From JBBRHF01 sp038223055 (GTDB taxonomy: Bacteria; Actinomycetota; Actinomycetes; JACCUZ01): a stretch of DNA of 30,295 bases. The position numbers and the translations under genes were made by a program. The notes under the pieces were generated by a model. It was given only the letters and a program-made list of their open reading frames with translations. It searched no databases and was not told where the DNA came from. Location: contig JBBRHF010000025.1 in assembly GCA_038223055.1 (NCBI GenBank), positions 1 through 30,295 of the forward strand, read 5' to 3'. Below, in pieces: positions 23,043 through 30,295 of this stretch. The stretch's first letter is position 1; every line of letters starts with the position of its first letter.

Positions 23043-23996
23043 CTAGGGGGAGGGCGCCACGCGGTAGCAGTAGGGGTGATGGGTGAGGAAGCCGAGACGG
23101 GCGTAGAGCGCCAGGGCGGGCTCGTTCAGCGCCCGCACCTGCAGATAGACCGCCCGCGCCCCCTGCCCCTGCGCCCACTCGAGCAGTGCCCGCATCACCG
23201 CCCCCCCGATGCCCTGCCGCCGCCGGTCCGGCGCCACGTCCACCGAGGTGACCCCCGCCCACAGCCCCTCGACGCTCGCCCGCCCGATGCCGACCGGCAC
23301 ATCCCCGTCGAACACCGTCACGAACCCCACGACCGGCGGGCCGGTGAGGATCGCCAGATGCTCGTCCGACCGGTCCCGGTCCAGGTCGTGCATCAGCGCC
23401 CGCCACTGCGCGTTCGGCGCCGAGGACACCGTCGCGGTCAGGTCGGGACGCTGCGGAAGCAACGAGAGCGTGGCCGGAACCGACGCGGTCTGCACGATCG
23501 TCACGTGCTGCTGGCGCCACCCCCGTGCCTCGAGGGCGACGTTCACCGCGGCGTCGGCCGGGACCTGGAGCAGCGGCGGCAGCCCGCGCTCGACGTACCA
23601 CTCCTGCACCCGCACCAGCGCCTCGTCCAGCCCGACGCCGGGATCGCCCAGCGTCAAAGCGGAATTGGCCCGGCCGGTGAGCCCGCCGTGGGCGCGCAGC
23701 AGCCAGTCTCCCAGCGGCTGCGTCTCGCGGGCCGGCCAGCCGCCGTTGGCAACGCGTTGGAGGTCCTCGACGCTCACGTGCGGCACGCCGGGCCGCCGTG
23801 GCGGCGGTGCCGGCGGCACCGTCCGCCCGGCCACCACGTCGCGCTCGTCGATCCCCACGTGCCCCCCGTCGGCCCGCCGGACGAGCAGCCGCCCCGCCTC
23901 CCAGGACACCAGGTGCCCGATCACGTCGGTGGCGCCCCCGTCGGGCAGCCGGCGCCGCACGCTGACGCGCGATCCGGTGTCTCGCGGACTGAGCAT
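23043..23996 (-). CDS. GNAT acetyltransferase, Rv0428c-like
   Basis: 317 residues. The N-terminal 60 residues (RVSVRRRLPDGGATDVIGHLVSW ... ERDVVAG) form a small beta domain seen in actinobacterial GNATs of the Rv0428c kind; residues about 80-170 resemble a degenerate first GNAT repeat and 185-317 the active one, with acetyl-CoA motif VDVAPDRRRQGIGGAVM (252-268) and NEPALALYARLGF (291-303). Substrate unknown. I chose ATG 23996, 4-9 nt after AAGGGGGG; GTG 23999 is possible. Long in-frame sequence upstream is only read-through antisense to the ferredoxin gene. Divergent from the ferredoxin gene, a common actinobacterial arrangement. Confidence 0.85.
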   Translation of the reverse strand: MLSPRDTGSRVSVRRRLPDGGATDVIGHLVSWEAGRLLVRRADGGHVGIDERDVVAGRTVPPAPPPRRPGVPHVSVEDLQRVANGGWPARETQPLGDWLLRAHGGLTGRANSALTLGDPGVGLDEALVRVQEWYVERGLPPLLQVPADAAVNVALEARGWRQQHVTIVQTASVPATLSLLPQRPDLTATVSSAPNAQWRALMHDLDRDRSDEHLAILTGPPVVGFVTVFDGDVPVGIGRASVEGLWAGVTSVDVAPDRRRQGIGGAVMRALLEWAQGQGARAVYLQVRALNEPALALYARLGFLTHHPYCYRVAPSP

Positions 23997-24024
23997 CACC
24001 AACCCCCCTTGATCTAACGTGGCA

Positions 24025-24051
24025 TCTGCTGCCGCGATACTAGGCAGCAGA
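24025..24051. promoter_or_regulatory. 9-bp-arm palindrome in the GNAT/ferredoxin divergent promoter region
   Basis: TCTGCTGCC (24025-24033) and GGCAGCAGA (24043-24051), 9-nt spacer containing GATACT, a -10-like hexamer for the ferredoxin gene. It sits midway between the two divergent starts (23996 and 24090), so one bound regulator could control both. Confidence 0.5.
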
Positions 24052-24089
24052 CACATCTGTTTCACCCATTTCCGACGGAGGACCCGACC

Positions 24090-24422
24090 GTGACCTATGT
24101 CATCGCGCAACCCTGCGTGGATCTCCTCGACAAGGCCTGCATCGAAGAGTGCCCCGTCGACTGCATCTACGAAGGCAACCGGATGCTCTACATCCACCCG
24201 GACGAGTGCGTCGACTGCGGGGCCTGCGAGCCGGTCTGCCCGGTAGAGGCGATCTTCTACGAGGATGACACCCCGGAGCAGTGGAAGGACTACTACAAGG
24301 CCAACGTGGAGTTCTTCGACGACCTCGGCTCGCCCGGCGGCGCCGCCAAGCTCGGCAAGATCGACAAGGACCACCCGCTGATCGAGGCGCTGCCGCCGCA
24401 GATCCAGCCCGAGAGCCACTGA
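24090..24422 (+). CDS. fdxA: Seven-iron ferredoxin
   Basis: 110-residue electron carrier with one 3Fe-4S and one 4Fe-4S cluster. Cys9, Cys17 and Cys21 with Cys50 or Cys46 frame the clusters: the N-terminal CVDLLDKACIEECPVDC has the modified spacing of the 3Fe cluster, and CVDCGACEPVCP (40-51) is the classical 4Fe motif. The acidic C-terminal half (YEDDTPEQWKDYYKANVEFFDDLGSPGGA) is the actinobacterial FdxA/FdxC form. GTG 24090 is preceded by GGAGG (24077-24081). The dapC start follows the stop by 8 bp. The partner may be a cytochrome P450 or other oxidoreductase; none is in the window. Confidence 0.95.
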   Translation: MTYVIAQPCVDLLDKACIEECPVDCIYEGNRMLYIHPDECVDCGACEPVCPVEAIFYEDDTPEQWKDYYKANVEFFDDLGSPGGAAKLGKIDKDHPLIEALPPQIQPESH

Positions 24423-24430
24423 CCGCATCA

Positions 24431-25531
24431 GTGTCGGCGCCGAGGGTGTCCGCCCGGCTCCCCGACTTTCCCTGGGACACCCTGACGCCGTACGCCGAGC
24501 GCGCGCGGGCTCATCCCGACGGCATCGTCGACCTGTCCGTCGGCACGCCCGTCGACCCGACCCCTCAGCTGATCCAGCGCGCGCTGGCCGGCGCCGCCGA
24601 CGCGTCGGGATACCCGCTCACGGCGGGCACGCCAGCCCTGCGCGCAGCGGTGGTCGACTGGTTCGCGCGCCGGCGCGGCGTACCGGCCGTCGACCCGGCC
24701 GGGGTGCTCCCGACGATCGGGTCCAAGGAGCTCGTGGCCTGGCTGCCGACGTTGCTCGGCCTCGGGCCCGGGGACACCGTGGTGCATCCCGCGGTGGCCT
24801 ACCCGACGTACGACGTAGGGGCGCGGCTCGCCCGGGCCACCCCGGTCGCGATGGACGGGCTGGTGCCGCTCGGCCCGGCGTCCGTGTCGCTCGTGTGGGT
24901 CAACTCCCCGGCCAACCCGACCGGGCAGGTCCTCCCGGTCGAGCACCTGCGCAAGGTCGTCGCGTGGGCCCGCGAGCGCGGGGCGGTCGTGGCGTCGGAC
25001 GAGTGCTACGCCCAGCTCGGCTGGGACGCCGAGCCGGTGTCCATCCTGCATCCGGACGTGTGCGGGGGCTCCCATGAGGGGCTGCTCGCGGTCTACTCGC
25101 TGTCCAAGCAGTCCAACCTCGCGGGATACCGGTCGGCTTTCGTCGCCGGCGACCCGGTGCTGGTCGGCGAGCTGCTCGAGGTGCGCCGGCACGCCGGCAT
25201 GATGGTGCCCGCCCCGGTCCAGGCGGCGATGGCGGTCGCGCTGGGCGACGACGCGCACGTCGAGTCGCAGAAGCTCCGATACGCCGAGCGGCGGCGGTTG
25301 CTGCGCGCCGCCCTGGTGTCCGCGGGCTGGCGGATCGACCATTCGACCGCGGGGCTCTACCTGTGGGCGACCCGCGACGAGGACAGCTGGGCGTCGGCGG
25401 CGTGGTTCGCCGAGCGCGGCATCCTCGTCGCGCCGGGCGCGTTCTACGGGGCGGCGGGTGCCCGACATGTGCGGGTCGCGTTGACCGCGACGGACGAGCG
25501 GGTTGGGGCGGCCGTGGAGCGCCTGACGTGA
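24431..25531 (+). CDS. dapC: N-succinyldiaminopimelate aminotransferase
   Basis: 366-residue class I/II PLP aminotransferase that forms N-succinyl-LL-diaminopimelate in lysine and peptidoglycan precursor synthesis. PLP-site residues: Asn158 in WVNSPANPTG, Asp190 and Tyr193 in SDECYAQL, Lys226 in YSLSKQSNLAGYR, Arg234. The SLSKQSNLAGYRSAFVAGD block is characteristic of the actinobacterial DapC group. GTG 24431, 8 bp after the ferredoxin stop, puts SARLPDFPWDTL near the N-terminus as in relatives. The gene pair ferredoxin-dapC is conserved in actinobacteria; dapD and dapE follow within 3 kb. Confidence 0.92.
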   Translation: MSAPRVSARLPDFPWDTLTPYAERARAHPDGIVDLSVGTPVDPTPQLIQRALAGAADASGYPLTAGTPALRAAVVDWFARRRGVPAVDPAGVLPTIGSKELVAWLPTLLGLGPGDTVVHPAVAYPTYDVGARLARATPVAMDGLVPLGPASVSLVWVNSPANPTGQVLPVEHLRKVVAWARERGAVVASDECYAQLGWDAEPVSILHPDVCGGSHEGLLAVYSLSKQSNLAGYRSAFVAGDPVLVGELLEVRRHAGMMVPAPVQAAMAVALGDDAHVESQKLRYAERRRLLRAALVSAGWRIDHSTAGLYLWATRDEDSWASAAWFAERGILVAPGAFYGAAGARHVRVALTATDERVGAAVERLT

Positions 25532-25601
25532 CTGTGCGGTGCGCGTCGTGGGACTTGGGCGCTGAACGACCGACGTGAGCCGTCCAGCGGTTCGTCCGAC
25601 G

Positions 25602-25633
25602 CACCTTTCGCCGGTCCACTTCCGCGAAAGGTG
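25602..25633. terminator. Bidirectional hairpin between convergent dapC and M15-like genes
   Basis: CACCTTTCGC (25602-25611) and GCGAAAGGTG (25624-25633), perfect 10-bp stem, 12-nt loop, located between the dapC stop (25531) and the stop of the convergent minus-strand gene (25636). Confidence 0.65.
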
Positions 25634-25635
25634 GC

Positions 25636-26568
25636 TCAGCCCGACCCGCGCAGTACGTCGACGTGCACGTGGTCCCGATGCAGCAGGATCGGGTTGTCGG
25701 TCGGGCCGTCGGGGTGCTGGTAGTCCCGCCAGCCGGCACCCGACCGGGCAGCAGTCCAGATGCGCCGGTCGAAGATGACGGTCGCGAGGTCCAGCGAGTC
25801 GGCGTGCGCCACGCTCCATTGCGCCAGCAGCCAGCCGCGGCGCGTGTTCTGCGGCGACAGCGGCCGGAAGAAGACGTCGACCGCGCGTCCCTCGTAGTGA
25901 GCGGACCCCGTGATGTGCCCGCTGCGCACGCCGCCGCGGGCGAAGCCGCCCAACTTCTGGGGCCCGAAGACCGCCCGCATCGCCGCCCTCGTCCGCTCGG
26001 CGCGTGGCGTCAGCCCGCGGGGCCCCTCGGCCTCACCGGCCAGGCCCGCGCGGCCGGCGGGCAGCGCCTGCGCGCAGGTCAGCGCCGGCCCGCCGTCGCC
26101 CATCAGCGCCCCGGCCCGGGCGAGGGAGGCGGGGCCGGGACGGGCCACGTCGGGCAGGGTGCGGTAGACGGCGCGGGCCGCCGCGGCGTTCAGGGCAGGC
26201 GCGTCGCGCTGCGAGTCGGTGGCCGGGTCGGGCATTGCCCGGTCCAGGGCGGCTGCTACGCCGTTGCGGGTCGCGCCGATCCGCTGGCCGACCCCGACGA
26301 TCGTGGTGGCGGTCATCGCCTGCTCGCGGCTCAGCTTGCGTTGCTCGCCGGCGACGGTCAGCCGGCAGGGCGGCCCGTCGCCGAGGCCGAGGACGGTGCC
26401 GGCCTGGGTGCGAAGGAGCACCCACGCCACGGCCCCGGTGACGAGGACGGCGAGCACGGACACCGTGACCAGGATCCGCCCCCGACGGGTCAGCGAACCC
26501 GACGTGCTGGCACCCGGACTGCGCGGTTCGGAGTACCGGGGCGCCGAGGTCAGTGGCACCGGCTGCAC
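25636..26568 (-). CDS. Membrane-anchored M15-peptidase-like protein
   Basis: 310 residues: a 30-residue cytoplasmic Arg/Ser/Pro N-terminus, one membrane helix (about 32-52, RILVTVSVLAVLVTGAVAWVLL), then an external part. The C-terminal 110 residues have the D-Ala-D-Ala peptidase (M15/VanY-like) pattern: GSAHYEGRAVDVFF with His224 and Asp231, and HRDHVHVDV with His300/His302, the expected zinc ligands. The middle (70-190) is an Ala-rich helical region of unknown role. It may trim cell-wall peptides or be an inactive binding relative. The neighbouring dap genes make the amino acid of those peptides. GTG 26568 is the start of the open frame; no clear ribosome site. Confidence 0.7.
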   Translation of the reverse strand: MQPVPLTSAPRYSEPRSPGASTSGSLTRRGRILVTVSVLAVLVTGAVAWVLLRTQAGTVLGLGDGPPCRLTVAGEQRKLSREQAMTATTIVGVGQRIGATRNGVAAALDRAMPDPATDSQRDAPALNAAAARAVYRTLPDVARPGPASLARAGALMGDGGPALTCAQALPAGRAGLAGEAEGPRGLTPRAERTRAAMRAVFGPQKLGGFARGGVRSGHITGSAHYEGRAVDVFFRPLSPQNTRRGWLLAQWSVAHADSLDLATVIFDRRIWTAARSGAGWRDYQHPDGPTDNPILLHRDHVHVDVLRGSG

Positions 26569-26607
26569 CCGTCGTACGGCATTCGATCTCCCGTTCGAAA
26601 CTCCCGG

Positions 26608-27555
26608 TCAGTCGTTGGCGTGCAGCGCGGCGTTCAGCGCTCCCCACGTCCCTTCCCGGGGCACCACCTCCACTGCGCCGGTGACGCTGTTGCGTCGGAA
26701 CAGCAGGCCGTCGCGCCCGGAGAGCTCCCGCGCCTTGACCACCGAGCCGTCGGGCAGGGTGACCTTGGTGCCGGCGGTGACGTAGCACCCCGCCTCGACA
26801 ACGCACCCGTCGCCCAGCGAGATCCCGATGCCGGAGTTGGCGCCGAGCAGGCACCCCTCGCCGACCGAGATGACCGTGGTGCCGCCGCCGGACAGGGTGC
26901 CCATGATCGAGGCGCCGCCGCCGATGTCGGAACCGTCGCCGACGACGACACCGGCGCTGATCCGCCCCTCGACCATCGAGGTGCCGAGGGTCCCCGCGTT
27001 GAAGTTGACGAACCCCTCGTGCATCACGGTGGTGCCCGGCGCGAGGTGCGCGCCGAGGCGCACGCGGTCGGCGTCGGCGATGCGTACGCCGGTGGGAACC
27101 ACGTAGTCGGTCATCCGCGGGAACTTGTCCACGCCCAGCACCACGACCGGGCCGCGCCGCAGCAGCGCGAGGCGGGTGCGCTCGAACCCGTCGACGGCGC
27201 ACGGCCCGTGGTTGGTCCACACGACGTTGGTCAGCCGGGCGAACAGGCCGTCGACGTCCGCGCCGTGCGGCGCTATCAGCCGGTGGGACAGCAGGTGCAG
27301 CCGCAGGTAGGCGTCGACGGCGTCCGCGGGCGGCAGGTCGAGGTCAATCACGCTGCGCACGATCTGGCGGTCGACGCCGCGATCGGGGTCGGCCCCGACG
27401 AGGTCGTGCAGGCCCGCGATGTCGGCTGCTCCGTCGATGTCGTCGGGGGGCGGGCCGAGCCGGGGCGCGGGGAACCACGCGTCGAGGACCTGGCCGGACG
27501 AGTGCACGGAGGCGAGGCCGATGCCGTGGGCTTGGCGCGGGAGCGAGTCGGTCAT
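26608..27555 (-). CDS. dapD: Tetrahydrodipicolinate N-succinyltransferase
   Basis: 315 residues, the actinobacterial form (M. tuberculosis DapD is about the same length). It adds succinyl-CoA-derived succinate to tetrahydrodipicolinate, the step before DapC. Left-handed beta-helix hexapeptide region about 165-275: [60 protein letters not shown], and [29 protein letters not shown]-terminal [26 protein letters not shown] is typical of the group. Start ATG 27555 with a CAGGGT hexamer 7 nt upstream. Divergent from dapE with 106 bp between starts. Confidence 0.95.
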   Translation of the reverse strand: MTDSLPRQAHGIGLASVHSSGQVLDAWFPAPRLGPPPDDIDGAADIAGLHDLVGADPDRGVDRQIVRSVIDLDLPPADAVDAYLRLHLLSHRLIAPHGADVDGLFARLTNVVWTNHGPCAVDGFERTRLALLRRGPVVVLGVDKFPRMTDYVVPTGVRIADADRVRLGAHLAPGTTVMHEGFVNFNAGTLGTSMVEGRISAGVVVGDGSDIGGGASIMGTLSGGGTTVISVGEGCLLGANSGIGISLGDGCVVEAGCYVTAGTKVTLPDGSVVKARELSGRDGLLFRRNSVTGAVEVVPREGTWGALNAALHAND

Positions 27556-27580
27556 GACCGCCACCCTGCCAGACCCGCGG

Positions 27581-27586
27581 TAGCGT
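27581..27586 (+). promoter_or_regulatory. Possible -10 box for dapE
   Basis: TAGCGT in the dapD-dapE divergent region, 75 bp before the dapE start, which has its own GGAGG site (27652-27656). No -35 box is evident. Confidence 0.3.
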
Positions 27587-27661
27587 CGGCTCTGTGTCGG
27601 CCGGACCGTCCTCTGTCCTTCGCCTGACCCGCAGGCGCCGTCGTCCCACCCGGAGGCGCTC

Positions 27662-28723
27662 GTGACCGAACTTGACCTGTCCCTGGACGCCGTCGCGTTG
27701 ACGGTGACGCTGTGCGACATCGAGTCGGTCAGCGGCGACGAGGCCCGGCTCGCGGACGCCCTCGATGCCGCGTTGCGTTCTGCCGCTCACCTTCAGGTCG
27801 AGCGCGACGGAAACGTCCTGGTGGCTCGCACGTCGCTGGATCGCCCCGACCGAGTCGTCGTCGCCGGGCACATCGACACGGTTCCGGTCGCCGGGAACCT
27901 GCCGGTCCGGGTCGAGGGCGGGCGGCTGCACGGCTGCGGCACCACCGACATGAAGGGCGGGGTCGCGGTCGCCCTGAAACTGGCGGTGTCGCTGGCCGAG
28001 CCGTTGCGCGACGTGACCTGGGTGTTCTACGACTGCGAGGAGGTCGAGGCGTCGCGGAGCGGCCTCGGGCGCATCGCGCGGGAGCACCCCGACTGGCTGG
28101 CCGCCGGCTTCGCTGTGCTGATGGAGCCGACCGACGGCACCGTCGAGGGCGGCTGCCAGGGCACCCTGCGCGCCGACGTGACCACCCGCGGCCACCGGTC
28201 GCACTCGGCCAGGTCGTGGCTCGGGACCAACGCGATCCACGCCGCCGGTGACGTCCTGGCCCGGTTGCAGGGCTACGAGGCGGCGCAGGTGGAGATCGAC
28301 GGGCTGGTCTATCGCGAGGGGCTCAACGCGGTCGGCATCTCGGGTGGCGTGGCAGGAAACGTGATCCCCGACGAGTGCGTTGTTCGGGTCAACTACCGGT
28401 TCGCGCCCGACAAGTCCGAGGCGGCGGCCGAGGCCGTCGTGCGCGACGTCTTCGAGGGGTTCGAGGTCGACGTGTCGGACTCCGCGCCCGGCGCGCTGCC
28501 CGGGCTCGCGAAGCCGGCGGCGGCGGCGTTCGTGGCCGCGATCGGAGGGGCGCCGCGGCCGAAGTTCGGGTGGACCGACGTCTCGCGGTTCTCCGCGCTG
28601 GGGATCCCGGCGGTGAACTACGGGCCAGGTGACCCCAACGTCGCGCACACCAGGGAGGAATACTGCGACATCGCCCAGATCGGGCAGGCCGAGGAGCGGA
28701 TGCGAGCCTGGCTCACAAGCTAG
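27662..28723 (+). CDS. dapE: Succinyl-diaminopimelate desuccinylase
   Basis: 353-residue M20 metallopeptidase that releases succinate to give LL-diaminopimelate. Di-zinc residues: His70 in GHIDTVP, Asp96 in [10 protein letters not shown], base Glu126 and ligand Glu127 in YDCEEVEA, Glu155 in MEPTD, and the C-terminal His in [11 protein letters not shown]. The dimerisation domain contains [25 protein letters not shown]. The GTG start at 27662 is set by GGAGG 5 nt upstream. With dapC and dapD in the same window, the succinylase branch of lysine synthesis is represented except for the common early steps and epimerase. Confidence 0.95.
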   Translation: MTELDLSLDAVALTVTLCDIESVSGDEARLADALDAALRSAAHLQVERDGNVLVARTSLDRPDRVVVAGHIDTVPVAGNLPVRVEGGRLHGCGTTDMKGGVAVALKLAVSLAEPLRDVTWVFYDCEEVEASRSGLGRIAREHPDWLAAGFAVLMEPTDGTVEGGCQGTLRADVTTRGHRSHSARSWLGTNAIHAAGDVLARLQGYEAAQVEIDGLVYREGLNAVGISGGVAGNVIPDECVVRVNYRFAPDKSEAAAEAVVRDVFEGFEVDVSDSAPGALPGLAKPAAAAFVAAIGGAPRPKFGWTDVSRFSALGIPAVNYGPGDPNVAHTREEYCDIAQIGQAEERMRAWLTS

Positions 28724-28927
28724 TTCCCCCTTACGCCACGATCATGCAATCCCACGGGCATCGTCCTGCTCAACGTCTGATCGTCCCTGGCGCACAAGGA
28801 TCAGCACCGCGTCCCGCGATGGACCCGCCGGTGAAAAGCCTTCCTCTTGGTGGCTTCAGGCGGCGGTGCGCCAGGTCGAAAGAAGGGTTGGAGTGTCACG
28901 TGCTTGCCGGCTCGGTGGGATCGGGTG

Positions 28928-28949
28928 CCATCCCGACCGTGAGGGATGG
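28928..28949 (+). promoter_or_regulatory. Hairpin overlapping the ribosome site of the diguanylate cyclase gene
   Basis: CCATCCC (28928-28934), loop GACCGTGA, GGGATGG (28943-28949). The right arm overlaps the GGAG ribosome site (28948-28951) before ATG 28958, so folding would hide it. The upstream 28724-28927 region shows a smaller AAGCC/GGCTT stem and no riboswitch I can recognise. Confidence 0.45.
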
Positions 28950-28957
28950 AGACGGGC

Positions 28958-30295
28958 ATGAGGGTTCGAAGCGGGGAGGACGCCGTTCGAGTGTCCGTCG
29001 CGCCGTCCCGGGTCCTTCGGTTCCTGCCGACCCGACGGTGGGTCCTGCTCTGCATCTACCTCGTCATCTACCTCGTCGTGTTGGCGGTCAAGGGCCCGCT
29101 GGGCCTGCCGCTGCGGATCGGCAATTCCCTCACCGTGCTCACGGTGCTGGCTGCCGCAGCGGTGTGCTGGGCGGCGGTGCGACGGCCCGGGCCCGGCCGG
29201 GCGGAGGTGCTGCTGCTGGCGGTGGGTGTCACCGGGTTCGCAGCGGGGACCGTCGTCTTCGTCCTGGGCGCTTCGGGGGTCACCGCGTTGCCGCTCCCAT
29301 CGTGGGCCGACGCCGGGTTCTTGGCGTTCTACCCGCCGGCGATCGTCGCGCTGGCGCTGTCCGCCCGCCGGGAGCTTCGCAGGCGCGGCGGCGGCGGTGT
29401 CTGGCTGGATGGGGGGCTGGGCGCGCTCGCCGCGGCCAGTGTGCTGGCGATCTTCCTGGGGCCGATGGTGTTGGCCGCATCGGGAACCCGGTTGGTGGTT
29501 GCCGTGTCAGTGGCCTATCCGCTGTTCGATGCGCTGCTGGTGTCGCTGGTGGTCGCGGTGGTGGGGCTGCAGGGCCGGCCGCTGTCGCCAGGCTGGTGGC
29601 GCCTGCTGGCCGGGCTGCTGGTGTTCGCTTCCGCCGACGTCATCTTCGCGCTGCAGGTGGCCCACGACAGCTATGTGCTGGGTTCCCCGTTGGACGCGTT
29701 GTGGCCGATCGGGCTGGTCCTGCTCAGCAGCTGGGCGTATCGGCAGGGCGACACTGCGGTCGGCGACCGGCCGGTCAGCACCGGCAGCGCCGAGGCGGCG
29801 GCAACGCCGGCGATGGCGACCCTGGCCGCGCTGGTGGTGCTCGCCGCATCGACCCGCACGACCGTGTCGATCTTGGCGGTGTACCTGGCCTTGGCGACCT
29901 TGGTGGCGGCCGCAGTCCGCGTCCAGCTGGCCATGCGGGCGCTGCGCAAGATGGCCGACCTGCGTCAGCAGGCCACCACCGATGACCTGACCGGCTTGGC
30001 CAACCGGCGGGCCTTCTACAGCGGCGTGCACACGGACCTGCTCGGGCCGCCCCGGCCGCGGGCGCTGCTGCTCGCGGACCTGGACAAGTTCAAGGACATC
30101 AACGACAGTCTCGGCCACCACGTCGGGGACCAGGTCCTGGTCGAGGTCGGCCTCCGCCTGCGCCGGCAGCTCGCCCCCATCGACCTGCTGGCCCGCCTGG
30201 GCGGGGACGAGTTCGCGGTGCTCCTGGGTGACGTGTCGGCCGCGCAAGCCGCCGCGACGGCCGAGCGGCTGCGGGTCGCGCTGACCGAACCGTTC
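28958..30295 (+). CDS. Membrane-bound diguanylate cyclase (GGDEF), 3' truncated by window
   Basis: 446 residues before the window ends. About nine membrane helices from residue 28 ([17 protein letters not shown]) to about 320, with short loops and no large soluble sensor; this N-terminal module matches no MASE type I can name. The coupling helix [27 protein letters not shown] leads into the GGDEF domain: [25 protein letters not shown] (metal and substrate site) and [11 protein letters not shown] with GGDEF at 415-419, so it should make cyclic di-GMP. The allosteric I-site RxxD is APID here, lacking the Arg, so product inhibition is probably lost. ATG 28958 follows GGAG by 6 nt. An EAL domain could lie beyond the window. 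Confidence 0.9.
   Translation, partial: MRVRSGEDAVRVSVAPSRVLRFLPTRRWVLLCIYLVIYLVVLAVKGPLGLPLRIGNSLTVLTVLAAAAVCWAAVRRPGPGRAEVLLLAVGVTGFAAGTVVFVLGASGVTALPLPSWADAGFLAFYPPAIVALALSARRELRRRGGGGVWLDGGLGALAAASVLAIFLGPMVLAASGTRLVVAVSVAYPLFDALLVSLVVAVVGLQGRPLSPGWWRLLAGLLVFASADVIFALQVAHDSYVLGSPLDALWPIGLVLLSSWAYRQGDTAVGDRPVSTGSAEAAATPAMATLAALVVLAASTRTTVSILAVYLALATLVAAAVRVQLAMRALRKMADLRQQATTDDLTGLANRRAFYSGVHTDLLGPPRPRALLLADLDKFKDINDSLGHHVGDQVLVEVGLRLRRQLAPIDLLARLGGDEFAVLLGDVSAAQAAATAERLRVALTEPF

Noticed and set aside
24000..24428. N-terminal extension of the GNAT frame opposite the ferredoxin gene
   Set aside because: Antisense to a clear ferredoxin; a ribosome site and the conserved N-terminus place the start at 23996.
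28724..28957. Cyclic di-GMP riboswitch upstream of the diguanylate cyclase gene
   Set aside because: I looked for the GEMM-I core elements and did not find them in the right order; only small hairpins are present.
28744..29985. 413-residue plus frame upstream of and across the diguanylate cyclase gene
   Set aside because: Out of frame with the GGDEF gene and Gly/Arg-rich; the real gene starts at ATG 28958 in a different frame and runs off the window.
1..30295. tRNA or rRNA genes
   Set aside because: No cloverleaf with a conserved T-arm or rRNA segment was noticed on either strand by eye; a tRNA scan would settle it.

Overview
This is a very GC-rich, codon-position-3 GC-rich actinobacterial chromosome segment. 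The organism makes mycothiol (mshB), has an actinobacterial-type dapD divergent from dapE, and has a seven-iron ferredoxin gene directly before dapC. The backbone order mshB - small membrane protein - ferredoxin - dapC - dapD/dapE matches, from memory, the order in Mycobacterium tuberculosis (Rv1170, Rv1171, Rv1177, Rv1178, Rv1201c/Rv1202). I cannot name a genus from sequence alone.

Layout. (1) 1-4590: peptide/nickel-type ABC importer: the end of a substrate-binding protein, one permease and two ATPases; the second permease is not between them. (2) 4591-8204: accessory region of gene fragments and toxin-antitoxin genes. It holds a truncated antitoxin/Doc pair, the tail of a DHFR-family gene, a YCII gene joined to a piece of an ECF sigma gene, two intact toxin-antitoxin pairs (FitAB/VapBC type and MazEF type), a three-times frameshifted SDR gene, and the tail of a helix-turn-helix gene. 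(3) 8362-11726: divergent S9 dipeptidyl-peptidase and mshB. (4) 11809-14554: 44-residue lipoprotein, cupredoxin lipoprotein and an aberrant FtsH-like AAA protease, lying between mshB and its usual small membrane-protein neighbour. (5) 14593-20717: small membrane protein, then a compact chemosensory cluster: CheW, a membrane MCP without a large extracellular domain, a CheA-REC hybrid and a REC-GAF regulator; no cheR, cheB or flagellar gene is in view. (6) 20866-22936: flavin reductase and a DUF234-type ATPase. (7) 22937-28723: GNAT, ferredoxin, dapC, M15-like membrane protein, dapD and dapE, i.e. lysine/cell-wall precursor synthesis. (8) 28958-end: membrane diguanylate cyclase, cut by the window edge.

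Notable non-coding signals are a recurring TAGnnT box exactly 7 nt before the start codon of five genes (predicted leaderless transcripts), several palindromes at gene starts, and an unusual density of short tandem repeats (13, 17, 24 and 9 bp), three of them in intergenic or regulatory positions. The best candidates for something little described are the chemosensory cluster with its repeat-bearing leader and the FtsH-like/cupredoxin group.
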